From assembly GCF_022012435.1 (NCBI RefSeq), contig NZ_JAKLUA010000030.1:1-35962 (forward strand): 35,962 nucleotides of DNA. Direction: 5' to 3'. The position numbers and the translations under genes are program-made. Position 1 is the stretch's first letter; every line of letters starts with the position of its first letter. Below the pieces are notes generated by a model. That model was not told where the DNA came from, made no database searches, and saw nothing but the letters and a program-made list of their open reading frames with translations. Positions 7,114 to 14,372 of the stretch are shown piece after piece. This DNA comes from Bradyrhizobium zhengyangense. Lineage in GTDB: Bacteria > Pseudomonadota > Alphaproteobacteria > Rhizobiales > Xanthobacteraceae.

Positions 7114-7941
7114 ATGAATCCCGCTGTTGTTGCCGTTGCAATCACTGGCTCCGTTCCGCGCAAAAAGGATAATCCCGCAGTGCCGATCTTGCCGGCCGAG
7201 CAGATCGAATCGACGCACCAGGCCTTCGAGGCCGGTGCCACGCTCGCCCATATCCATGTCCGCAACGACGACGAGACGCCGTCCTCCGATCCGGAGCGCT
7301 TCGCGCTGGTGCAGGAAGGCATCCGAAAGCATTGCCCCGGGATGATCGTGCAGTTCTCGACCGGCGGGCGCGGCCGCGATCCCTCGGCACGTGGGTCGTC
7401 GCTCTATCTGAAGCCGGACATGGCCTCGCTTTCCACGGGGTCGGTGAACTTTCCGACGATCGTCTACGAGAACAGCGCCGCCCTGGTCGAAACTCTCGCC
7501 ACCGGCATGAAGGCCAATGGCGTTCGTCCGGAAATCGAGATCTTCGATCTGTCGCATCTGCACGGCGCGCGGCGCCTGATCGAGGCGGGGCTGATGGATG
7601 CGCGCCCGCATGTGCAATTCGTCATGGGCGTCAAGAACGCGATGCCGGCTGACGAGCATGTGCTCGACATTCTGCTGGCAGAACTGCGGCGCCTGATCCC
7701 GAAGGCGACCTGGACCGCGGCCGGGATCGGACGTCATCAGGCCGAGGTCATGGACTGGGCCCTGACGCGCGGCGCCGATGCCGTTCGCACCGGGCTCGAA
7801 GACAATATCAGGGTCGACAAGACGCGCCTTGCCGCCAGCAATGCGGAGCTGGTGAGCATCGCCTGCGAGGCTTTGGCGCGCCACGGACGCCGAGCCGCAA
7901 CCGCAACGGAGGCGCGAACCTTGCTCGGGATTGTGCGCTAG
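7114..7941 (+). CDS. BKACE-family (DUF849) beta-keto acid cleavage enzyme
   Basis: A 275-residue TIM-barrel enzyme of the family founded on 3-keto-5-aminohexanoate cleavage enzyme (Kce). Family members condense a beta-keto acid with acetyl-CoA to give acetoacetate plus a new acyl-CoA. The metal-binding HIHVR (His46 and His48) is present, as are PEIEIFD (139-145), GRHQ (His207) and RTGLEDNIRVDK (224-235, with the Glu-Asp-Asn triad). The length matches the family. The start ATG has GAGGG about eight bases upstream. Flanking MFS transporters and a downstream CoA-transferase suggest catabolism of an imported acid. The keto-acid specificity cannot be read from the sequence; many BKACEs act on different substrates. 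Confidence 0.88.
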   Translation: MNPAVVAVAITGSVPRKKDNPAVPILPAEQIESTHQAFEAGATLAHIHVRNDDETPSSDPERFALVQEGIRKHCPGMIVQFSTGGRGRDPSARGSSLYLKPDMASLSTGSVNFPTIVYENSAALVETLATGMKANGVRPEIEIFDLSHLHGARRLIEAGLMDARPHVQFVMGVKNAMPADEHVLDILLAELRRLIPKATWTAAGIGRHQAEVMDWALTRGADAVRTGLEDNIRVDKTRLAASNAELVSIACEALARHGRRAATATEARTLLGIVR

Positions 7942-8085
7942 GGACGGCCGTCCGCGCCTGACATTGGCCTGACATGCTCCTGGCTGCCTTCTGCCATTCG
8001 GCGGCCGGCGTTCCCGTGTGCTGAGTCTGCGGGTAAGAGGGGCTCACAGGCGCGATCAGCGCCTGCCGGGCGGGCAACGACTGGA

Positions 8086-9291
8086 ATGCGGTTCTTGAAA
8101 TCTGACAGCAGGCTCATCGGGGTTCTGCTGGTGCTTGCAATCACCCAACTCATTGGATGGGGTACGATCGGCCTTCCGGCCGTGGTCGGTCGCGATCTCG
8201 GGGCCGATCTAGGTATGAGCTTGCCGGCGGTGTTCGCGGGCAGTTCGGTCCTCTATGTCACCATGGGCCTGTGCGCGCCCTGGCTCGCCAAGGCCTTTGC
8301 GCGGCACGGCGCGCGCAAGGTGATGATGGTGGGCACTGTTGTCTCTGCGCCGGGCTACGTCGTTCTGTTCTTCGCGCGCGAGCCGATCCTCTATTTCGCC
8401 GGCTGGATATTTCTCGGCATGGGTGGCAGCGCCACGCTGTCGACCGGCGCCTACATCATGCTGAACGAGGTCGCGGGGCGGGGCGCCAAGAATGCCATTG
8501 GCGGGCTGATGCTAGTGACGGGTCTCTCCAGCAGCATCTTTTGGCCGACCACGTCGTTCTTCAGCGATTGGTTCGGCTGGCGCGGGACCTGTCTCGTTTA
8601 TGCGGCCATGTTGCTCGCCATCAACCTTCCGCTCTATGCGTTTGTTGCGCCGCGCCGCAAGATCGTGACCGACAATCGTGGCGAGGCCTTCAAGGCAGCG
8701 CCGCCGCCTGCGATTCCAAGGAGCACCTTCGGACTCGTCGTCTGCGTGATCACGATGAACGCCTTCGTGAATTTCGGCATCAGCGCGATCCTGATCGAGC
8801 TGTTGCGAGCGGAGGGCCTCGCGCCCGCGCAGGCCCTTGCATTCGGCTCGATGCTGGGCGTGATCCAGGTCAGCGCCCGCGGCCTCGACTTCCTCGGCGG
8901 CGGCCGATGGGACGGCATCACCACCGGGCTCGTTGCCGGCACGGCGCTGCCCATCGCCATGGTAGTGCTGATGCTGAGCGAGGGCGCGACCTGGGCGGTC
9001 GCGACCTTCATCCTGCTCTATGGTGCCGGCAGTGGTGCAATGGCGGTGGCGCGCGCGACGATCCCGCTCGTCTTCTACGACCAGGCCGAGTTCGCCAAGG
9101 CGATGTCGATGATCGCATTGCCGCTCAATCTGGCCTCCGCCATCTCGCCGCCGCTGCTCGCCGGCCTGCTCACCCAGTTCGGCAGCCGCGGCGCACTCGG
9201 CCTCACGCTGGCGATTTCTTGTGCGACGGTGCTGATCCTGGTCCTGCTCGGACGGCGTCGGCCGCGATTGGCTGCGGCAGCCGCGACCTGA
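8086..9291 (+). CDS. MFS transporter (second, unrelated to the MHS type)
   Basis: A 401-residue hydrophobic protein with about 12 membrane helices: MRFLKSDSRLIGVLLVLAI at the N-terminus, then LYVTMGLCAPWLAKAFARHGARKVMMVG as the loop 2-3 region, a cytoplasmic basic loop near 185-215 and six more helices. It is a single-component major facilitator, distinct from the MHS carrier 1 kb upstream. It lies 144 bp after the BKACE gene on the same strand, so co-regulation is plausible but not shown. The Shine-Dalgarno is weak (CTGGA next to the ATG). The direction of transport and the substrate are unknown; the gene order suggests export or uptake linked to the acid pathway. Confidence 0.82.
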   Translation: MRFLKSDSRLIGVLLVLAITQLIGWGTIGLPAVVGRDLGADLGMSLPAVFAGSSVLYVTMGLCAPWLAKAFARHGARKVMMVGTVVSAPGYVVLFFAREPILYFAGWIFLGMGGSATLSTGAYIMLNEVAGRGAKNAIGGLMLVTGLSSSIFWPTTSFFSDWFGWRGTCLVYAAMLLAINLPLYAFVAPRRKIVTDNRGEAFKAAPPPAIPRSTFGLVVCVITMNAFVNFGISAILIELLRAEGLAPAQALAFGSMLGVIQVSARGLDFLGGGRWDGITTGLVAGTALPIAMVVLMLSEGATWAVATFILLYGAGSGAMAVARATIPLVFYDQAEFAKAMSMIALPLNLASAISPPLLAGLLTQFGSRGALGLTLAISCATVLILVLLGRRRPRLAAAAAT

Positions 9292-9460
9292 GGCGTTATT
9301 CGCGGCGTGGAATTCGTCGCTGCGGGACTGCGTCCGCCGCCGGGGCAGGGATGGCCGCATGCCGCCAGTGCAGTGCTCAGGACGCCAAAATGGTGTATCG
9401 GCAGGGAGCGCGCGGCCTCGGGCCGCCGCGCCAAGATCCAGTTCCCCGGAGGAAATCGAC

Positions 9461-10687
9461 ATGTCGGCCCTGCCGCTCTCAGGCATCAAGATCCTTGATC
9501 TCACGCGCGTGCTCGCCGGGCCCTTGTCGGCCCAGATGCTGGGCGATCTCGGCGCCGAGGTGATCAAGATCGAGCGGCCCGGCACCGGCGACGACGCGCG
9601 TGCCTTCGGCCCGCCTTACCTCGCCGACCCTGAAGGCAAGGCCAACAACAACAATTCGTTCTATCTCTGCGCCAACCGCAACAAGAAATCAGTCACCGTG
9701 AACATCGCCAAGCCCGAGGGGCAGGCGATCATCCGCGAGCTCGCCAAGGACGTCGACGTCTTCATGGAAAACTACAAGGTCGGCGATCTCAAGCGCTACG
9801 GCCTCGACTACGAAACCATCAAGGCGATCAATCCCAAGATCATCTATTGCTCGGTGACCGGGTTCGGCCAGACCGGCCCTTACGCGCCGCGTGCCGGTTA
9901 CGACGCCATTCTGCAGGCAATGGGCGGCCTGATGAGCGTCACCGGTCATATCGACGGCGAGCCGGGCGAGGGCCCGATGAAGGTCGGTCCCTCCATCGTC
10001 GATTATATGACCGGCATGAACGCCTCGATCGGGATTCTCTCGGCGCTCTACCATCGCGACGCCAATGGCGGCGTCGGGCAGCATCTCGACGTCTGCCTGT
10101 TCGACACCGTGATCGCCTCGCTCAGCCACTGGCTGCAGATCTACCTCGTCAACGGCAAGACGCCGCCGCGCCGCGGCACCTGGGGCAATGGCGGCATGCC
10201 GGCCGGCGTGTTCCGCTGCACCGATGGCGAGCTGATGCTGGTGGTCGGCAATGACGGCCAGTTCCAGCGCACCTGCGCCGTGCTCGGCGAGCCCGGGCTT
10301 GCCAGCGATCCGCGCTTCGTCAAGAACAACGACCGTGTCGTGCACGGCAAGGAGATCATGGCGATCTTCGCCGGCCTGTTCCTGAAGAAGCCGGTAGCCT
10401 ATTGGCTGGACAAGCTCGAGGAAGCCGGCGTGCCGTCAGGTCCGATCAATAATTTCGAGCAGGTTTTTTCCGATCCCCACGTACAGTCGCGCGGCATGCG
10501 GGTGAAGGTGGACCATCCCTTCCAGCCCGATCTGTCGCTGATCCGCAATGCGCTCACCCTCTCGGGGACTCCGATCACGGACTATCGCGCTCCGCCGCTG
10601 CTCGGCGCCGACACCAAGGACGTGCTGGCGACCATCGGCTACGACGAGGCCAAGGTCGAGGCGCTGAAGGCACAGGGGATTTTGTAA
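9461..10687 (+). CDS. CaiB/BaiF (class III) CoA-transferase
   Basis: A 408-residue class III CoA-transferase, which moves CoA between acyl groups through an aspartyl intermediate. N-terminal hallmarks are LSGIKILDLTRVLAGP and QMLGDLGAEVIKIERP, then CANRNKKSVTVNI and VFMENYKVGDLKRYGLDY. The likely nucleophile is Asp181 in GPSIVDYMTGMNA. The start ATG follows GGAGGA by seven bases; the longer upstream frame lacks this. The full length is normal for the family. It is the last gene of a same-strand run with two transporters and the BKACE gene, but the 169-bp gap may hold its own promoter. Activation of an imported carboxylic acid is the inferred role. The AraC remnant downstream may be a former regulator. 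Confidence 0.88.
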   Translation: MSALPLSGIKILDLTRVLAGPLSAQMLGDLGAEVIKIERPGTGDDARAFGPPYLADPEGKANNNNSFYLCANRNKKSVTVNIAKPEGQAIIRELAKDVDVFMENYKVGDLKRYGLDYETIKAINPKIIYCSVTGFGQTGPYAPRAGYDAILQAMGGLMSVTGHIDGEPGEGPMKVGPSIVDYMTGMNASIGILSALYHRDANGGVGQHLDVCLFDTVIASLSHWLQIYLVNGKTPPRRGTWGNGGMPAGVFRCTDGELMLVVGNDGQFQRTCAVLGEPGLASDPRFVKNNDRVVHGKEIMAIFAGLFLKKPVAYWLDKLEEAGVPSGPINNFEQVFSDPHVQSRGMRVKVDHPFQPDLSLIRNALTLSGTPITDYRAPPLLGADTKDVLATIGYDEAKVEALKAQGIL

Positions 10688-10729
10688 TCTTCTGCGGCGG
10701 CTGGCGCGACCTTCGATAGTAAGGAGCCG

Positions 10730-10873
10730 TCACGCCTCCGTCGATGATTGCGGCGTGGCGTCGTCGCATCGCCGTCCGGCGCGGATGTCGGACGGCGTCG
10801 CACCGTAGCGTTGGCGGAAGCTGCGGTTGAAGTAGGACAAATCGCCGTAGCCGCACTCGAAGGCGATGCGGCG
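10730..10873 (-). pseudogene. C-terminal remnant of an AraC-family regulator
   Basis: In the minus frame ending at the stop at 10730, about 45 codons read RRIAFECGYGDLSYF, then NRSFRQRYGATPSDIR. This is the second helix-turn-helix of the AraC/XylS DNA-binding domain (IAxxCGFxDxSYFxRxFRRxxGxTPxxYR). Just upstream, at about 10874, similarity stops, and there is no first HTH or effector domain. The fragment is head-to-head with an autotransporter remnant, and both have lost their N-termini at the same place. It is non-functional as it stands. Confidence 0.75.
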
Positions 10874-10896
10874 CGCGCGCCCTGGAACCTGCCCAC

Positions 10897-11226
10897 GTGC
10901 GCCGCCTCGCGCGTTGCGCCGACGGCCAATGCGAGTTCGACGGCCGCGTCGATCTTGGCAATGGCATGGTCTGGTCGCCCTTTGCCAATGCCGCCTGGGT
11001 GCATGAGTTCAATCCGACCCGTAACGTCACGGCGACGCTGGTCAACATGCCGGTGCCGTCATTCACCGTCGAAGGCGCGCGCGCGGCCTCCGATTCCGGA
11101 CGGGTCGAACTTGGCTCGCGCCTGGCGCTCAACCGCTGGTCAGAGCTGTCTGGAAGGGGCACCGGTGAATTCTCGCGGGCAGGTCAGAGCTATGCCGGCA
11201 TCGGATCGCTGCGCATCAACTGGTGA
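10897..11226 (+). pseudogene. C-terminal remnant of an autotransporter beta-barrel
   Basis: About 100 codons in this frame match the end of an autotransporter domain: FDGRVDLGNGMVWSPFANAAW, VHEFNP, then SFTVEGARAASDSGRVELG, and a terminal strand SYAGIGSLRINW ending in an aromatic residue as outer-membrane proteins do. No passenger, no signal peptide and no first barrel strands remain. The leftmost part is not barrel-like and abuts the AraC remnant. A GTG occurs at the left end, but secretion would be impossible without a signal peptide. Confidence 0.7.
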
Positions 11227-11358
11227 CGGAAGCATGACGATGGCGCGGCCTTACGTGAGGCTTGCGCGCAATCCCCAGATAAGTCCGTACTCGCACAGGC
11301 TTTCGCTTCGGCCCCGACTCAGATTCGATCTCATCACTGAGTTCGGGGAGACAAGTGC

Positions 11359-11574
11359 ATGTCCTACACGATCGGGTTCCAGGCGAAGAACCAGAAGGCA
11401 ATTCTGGCGACTGAAGCGGCGACGGCCAACCAGGCTGTCGCGATCATTGCCGCACTGCGGCAAAGTGCCGAGGAGATCAAGTTCATCCGCTCGCCGCAGG
11501 AAGGCGACATGGGCATCGAGATGCTGCTGCTGCTCGCCAAGGAAGAGGCCGAGGAGATGCCGCAGCGGGCGTAG
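11359..11574 (+). CDS. Small hypothetical protein
   Basis: A 71-residue cytoplasmic-looking protein that starts at an ATG preceded by GGGGAGA. It begins MSYTIGFQAKNQKAIL, continues with an alpha-helical TEAATANQAVAIIAALRQSAEEIKF, and has a C-terminal acidic helix (LLLLAKEEAEEM). No known domain was recognised. The Shine-Dalgarno, normal codon bias and helix pattern support a real gene. It is monocistronic as far as can be seen, lying between the autotransporter remnant and the RidA gene. Confidence 0.6.
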   Translation: MSYTIGFQAKNQKAILATEAATANQAVAIIAALRQSAEEIKFIRSPQEGDMGIEMLLLLAKEEAEEMPQRA

Positions 11575-11667
11575 TACCGCAACCACACTTCGAGCTTTAG
11601 CGAAGCGTGCCGGCCGCAGAATAATGTAGTCAGGCAGCAGTCTCGCTTGAACCGAAGGTGGTTGCCC

Positions 11668-12060
11668 ATGAAACGCGAAGCGCTCCGCGTCGAACCGATC
11701 TCGTCCTATCTCGACCGCTGGAAGGCGCCGACCTCACCGGTCACGCGCGCCGGCAACATGATCTTCGTAGCCGGCCTGCCACCATTCAACCCGCAGACGG
11801 GCGATCTGGCGGAGATGCCGATCGAGCGGCAAAGCGAGATCGTCATGGAGCAGATGAAGCTGTGCCTTCAGGCGGCCGGCGCCTCGCTCGACAACGTCAT
11901 GAAGTGCAACATCTACTGCACCTCGACCAAGCACTTCGCCGCGTTCAACACGATCTATGCACGCTATTTCCCTGAAGATCCGCCGGCGCGAATCTTCGTC
12001 GTGACGCCGGAATGGTTCGGCCCCTTCGACGTCGAGATCGACTGCATCGCGATGATGTAA
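11668..12060 (+). CDS. RidA (YjgF/UK114)-family protein
   Basis: A 130-residue Rid-family protein. Characterised RidA proteins hydrolyse reactive enamines/imines from amino-acid metabolism as cytoplasmic trimers. The pattern is AGNMIFVAGLPPFNPQTG, QMKLCLQAAGASLDNVMKCNIYCTS, then PPARIFVVTPEWFGPFDVEIDCIA. The Arg of PARIF, which binds the substrate carboxylate in active Rid proteins, and the Glu of VEIDCIA are kept. The start ATG at 11668 was preferred to the in-frame TTG at 11647 because the next bases give the family N-terminus and GAAGGTGG lies upstream. Its subfamily (RidA proper or Rid4-7) cannot be set by eye. Confidence 0.85.
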   Translation: MKREALRVEPISSYLDRWKAPTSPVTRAGNMIFVAGLPPFNPQTGDLAEMPIERQSEIVMEQMKLCLQAAGASLDNVMKCNIYCTSTKHFAAFNTIYARYFPEDPPARIFVVTPEWFGPFDVEIDCIAMM

Positions 12061-12063
12061 GGA

Positions 12064-12126
12064 TCAAAGCGTTTTCGAGCGAAGTGGACTGTCGGTTCGC
12101 GTGAAGAAGACGCGTCGAACAAGAAT
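12064..12126. repeat. Dispersed rhizobial intergenic repeat
   Basis: This stretch between the RidA and TetR stop codons matches the widespread rhizobial repeat that I recall with the core AAAGCGTTTTCGAGCGAAGT and GGTTCGCGTGAAGAA-ACGCGTC. Its ends are an imperfect inverted pair (GCGTTTTC against GAAGACGC). It directly abuts the TetR stop codon and could act as a 3'-end structure for both convergent genes. Identification is by recollection of the pattern; copies elsewhere in the genome cannot be seen here. Confidence 0.65.
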
Positions 12127-12789
12127 CTAACGTGCGGCGACCTTTGATAGGCCCTTGGCTTCGGCCTTGCCTGCCGTCAGCGCCATCGTCGCGACGCTGA
12201 CGACACGCTGCACCACGTCCTCAACGTCGTCGAGGTCGCATTTTCCTTCCGACAATTTCGTCAGGCGCTCGCTTTCGCGGATGGTGTGGTGCGCCATCGC
12301 GAGCGCAAAGTTGAGGCCCCAATAGATATCGACATCGCTGCGGTCGGGCAGGGAGCGGCGCATCGCGCCCGCGAATTTGCGCAAATGGTCGATCTCGCGG
12401 TTCTTGATGCGTCGGATCGGCGGCACGGATTCGATCGAGGCGCGGATCATGAAACGCGCCGAGGTGGAGCGCTGGTTCTCCGGCCCCAGACAGCCGCGCA
12501 AGGTCGGTCCGACCAACGCGCGCAGGATCACCTCGATCGGCGCGCGGCCGCCGCCGGCTTCCTCGGCCGCCTTCAGTTCACGCAAGCGCTCGCGATTGGT
12601 CGCGATCGAGCGGGTGACAAATAACTCCGCAATCAGTTCGTCCTTCGAGCCGAAATGATAGTTCACCGCCGCCAGGTTGACGTTGGCCTCGGCGACGATG
12701 TCGCGCAGCGTGACGTCGCCAAAACCGCGATCGGCATAGAGCCGTTCGGCGGCGGCGAGAATGGCAGACCTCGTATGATCGCTGGCCAT
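12127..12789 (-). CDS. TetR-family transcriptional regulator
   Basis: A 220-residue TetR protein. The N-terminal DNA-binding domain has ILAAAERLYADRGFGDVTL (about 9-27), then RDIVAEANVNLAAVNYHFGSKDELIAE, the helix-turn-helix with the conserved Y-H-F-G-S-K. The remaining about 160 residues form the helical ligand/dimer domain. It is divergent from the acyl-CoA dehydrogenase gene, with a clear inverted-repeat operator between them, so it is most likely the local repressor of the dehydrogenase/kinase operon, responding to an acyl-CoA or related ligand (inference). A GAGGG Shine-Dalgarno lies six bases before the ATG. Confidence 0.88.
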   Translation of the reverse strand: MASDHTRSAILAAAERLYADRGFGDVTLRDIVAEANVNLAAVNYHFGSKDELIAELFVTRSIATNRERLRELKAAEEAGGGRAPIEVILRALVGPTLRGCLGPENQRSTSARFMIRASIESVPPIRRIKNREIDHLRKFAGAMRRSLPDRSDVDIYWGLNFALAMAHHTIRESERLTKLSEGKCDLDDVEDVVQRVVSVATMALTAGKAEAKGLSKVAAR

Positions 12790-12817
12790 GGATTGCCCTC
12801 AAGGAGGGGAGTTGCAA

Positions 12818-12848
12818 TTCAAACACTTGTATGAAACTATCGTTTGAA
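12818..12848. promoter_or_regulatory. Inverted-repeat operator for the TetR regulator
   Basis: TTCAAAC at 12818-12824 and its exact reverse complement GTTTGAA at 12842-12848 flank two inner half-sites, giving two overlapping 7-4-7 palindromes: TTCAAAC-ACTT-GTATGAA (12818-12835) and ATGAAAC-TATC-GTTTGAA (12831-12848). The element starts 29 bp upstream of the TetR start codon and lies about 160 bp before the dehydrogenase start. Its placement and symmetry are what a TetR dimer pair would use. Confidence 0.65.
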
Positions 12849-13005
12849 GGTCGGAGAAAGTCAATCCGCATGATGGAATTGTGCCGCACCATGGTGCCGC
12901 CGGTTCCACGCCCCGCAATCCGCCTGATGGCGCTTGCGGGCCGCGCATCGCGGGAGGACAGTCCGACGCAAAACAGGCTTTCAAAGCGAGACCGAGGAGC
13001 GTCCC

Positions 13006-14241
13006 ATGGATTTCGATCTGTCGCCCAAGCAGAAGGAATGGCTCGACCGCGTGCAGTCCTTCATGGCCAAGCACGTGCGTCCGGCGGTGCCGATCTATAA
13101 TGAGCAGGACAAGAGCGGCGACCGCTGGAAGGTCATCCCTGTTCTCGAAGATCTCAAGAAGAAGGCGAAGGCCGAAGGCCTCTGGAACATGTTCATGCCG
13201 CCGAACGAGCATGAGGACGATGAATTCCGCGGCGCGGGATTGACCAATCTCGAATACGCGCTGCTGTCGGAGCAGATGGGCCACATCTCCTGGGCCTCGG
13301 AGGTGTTCAACTGTTCCGCGCCCGACACCGGCAACATGGAAGTGTTCATGCGCTACGGCTCCAAGGAGCAGAAGCGCAAATGGCTGCGTCCACTGATGGA
13401 CGGCGAGATCCGCTCGGCTTTCCTGATGACGGAACCGGCGGTGGCTTCGTCCGACGCCACCAACATCGAGACCAGCATCAAGAAGGACGGCGATCACTAC
13501 GTCATCAACGGCCGCAAATGGTGGTCGTCGGGCGTCGGCGATCCCCGCTGCAAGATCGCGATCCTGATGGGCAAGACCGATTTCAACGCCGCAAAACATC
13601 AGCAGCAGTCGCAGATCCTGGTTCCGCTCGACACCCCAGGCATCAAGGTCGAGAAGATGCTGCCCGTGTTCGGCTTCGATGATGCGCCGCATGGCCACGC
13701 CCAGGTGCTGCTCGAGAACGTGCGCGTTCCCAAGGAGAACATCCTGCTCGGCGAGGGCCGCGGTTTCGAGATCGCGCAGGGCCGTCTGGGGCCTGGCCGT
13801 ATTCATCACTGCATGCGTACCATCGGCAAGGCCGAGGAAGCGCTGGAGAAGATGGTGAAGCGTCTGATGTCGCGCACCGCCTTCGGCAAGAAGATCGTCG
13901 AGCACTCCGTGTGGGAGCAGCGCATTGGCGAGGCCCGCACCAATATCGAGATGACGCGTCTTCTCTGCCTAAAGGCTGCGGACATGATGGACAAGGTCGG
14001 CAACAAGACCGCGCAGGCCGAGATCGCGATGATCAAGGTCGCAGCTCCGAACATGGCGCTGAAGATCATCGACGAGGCGATCCAGGCCTTCGGTGGCGCG
14101 GGTGTCTCCGATGAGGCTGGTCTTGCCAAGGACTATGCCGGCATCCGCACGCTGCGGCTCGCCGACGGTCCGGACGAGGTGCACAATCGCGCCATTGCCA
14201 GACTTGAAATCCGGAAGTATGCCAACTCTCCCAAGCATTAA
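13006..14241 (+). CDS. Acyl-CoA dehydrogenase, ACAD10/11-like
   Basis: A 411-residue flavoprotein of the acyl-CoA dehydrogenase superfamily. Family motifs are FLMTEPAVASSDATNIET (flavin and substrate contacts), GDHYVINGRKWWSSG, LGPGRIHHCMRTIGKAEEAL and the C-terminal IQAFGGAGVSDE. The long W-W-S-S-G-V-G-D-P variant and GRIHHCMR are the pattern of the ACAD10/ACAD11 branch rather than fatty-acid beta-oxidation enzymes. ATG 13006 follows GAGGAGC, and upstream of it the open frame has no family similarity. The next gene is an APH-type kinase, which is the other half of ACAD10/11. In the Pseudomonas Lva pathway such a pair turns 4-hydroxyacyl-CoA into an enoyl-CoA by phosphorylation and elimination; the same chemistry is inferred here. 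Confidence 0.88.
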   Translation: MDFDLSPKQKEWLDRVQSFMAKHVRPAVPIYNEQDKSGDRWKVIPVLEDLKKKAKAEGLWNMFMPPNEHEDDEFRGAGLTNLEYALLSEQMGHISWASEVFNCSAPDTGNMEVFMRYGSKEQKRKWLRPLMDGEIRSAFLMTEPAVASSDATNIETSIKKDGDHYVINGRKWWSSGVGDPRCKIAILMGKTDFNAAKHQQQSQILVPLDTPGIKVEKMLPVFGFDDAPHGHAQVLLENVRVPKENILLGEGRGFEIAQGRLGPGRIHHCMRTIGKAEEALEKMVKRLMSRTAFGKKIVEHSVWEQRIGEARTNIEMTRLLCLKAADMMDKVGNKTAQAEIAMIKVAAPNMALKIIDEAIQAFGGAGVSDEAGLAKDYAGIRTLRLADGPDEVHNRAIARLEIRKYANSPKH

Positions 14242-14299
14242 TTGGGAGAGCCGGGACGCGCTCCCGACTTGAAGAAACGAGCCGGCGTGATCCAACTGG

Positions 14300-14334
14300 G
14301 GTGACCGCTTGACGCAAGTGCGTCAGCGGTTACC
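14300..14334 (+). other. Intercistronic hairpin between dehydrogenase and kinase genes
   Basis: The 35-nt segment folds as GGT-ACCGCT-GACGCA paired to TGCGTC-AGCGGT-ACC around a 2-nt loop, with one G/T mismatch pair and one bulged T. It fills the centre of the 131-bp intergenic gap and has no U-tract. It may act as a processing or stability element that sets the ratio of the two proteins, or as a regulator site. Confidence 0.5.
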
Positions 14335-14372
14335 GATTAGGATCATGTTCGGACTGCAGAGGGAGCGTCACC

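Noticed and set aside
8157..9563. Long plus-strand frame across the second MFS gene
   Set aside because: Arg-rich shadow of the transporter and the start of the CoA-transferase; no domain and no start signal.
8512..9585. Long minus-strand frame opposite the second MFS gene
   Set aside because: Composition is typical of antisense shadow sequence; hydrophobic helices belong to the plus strand.
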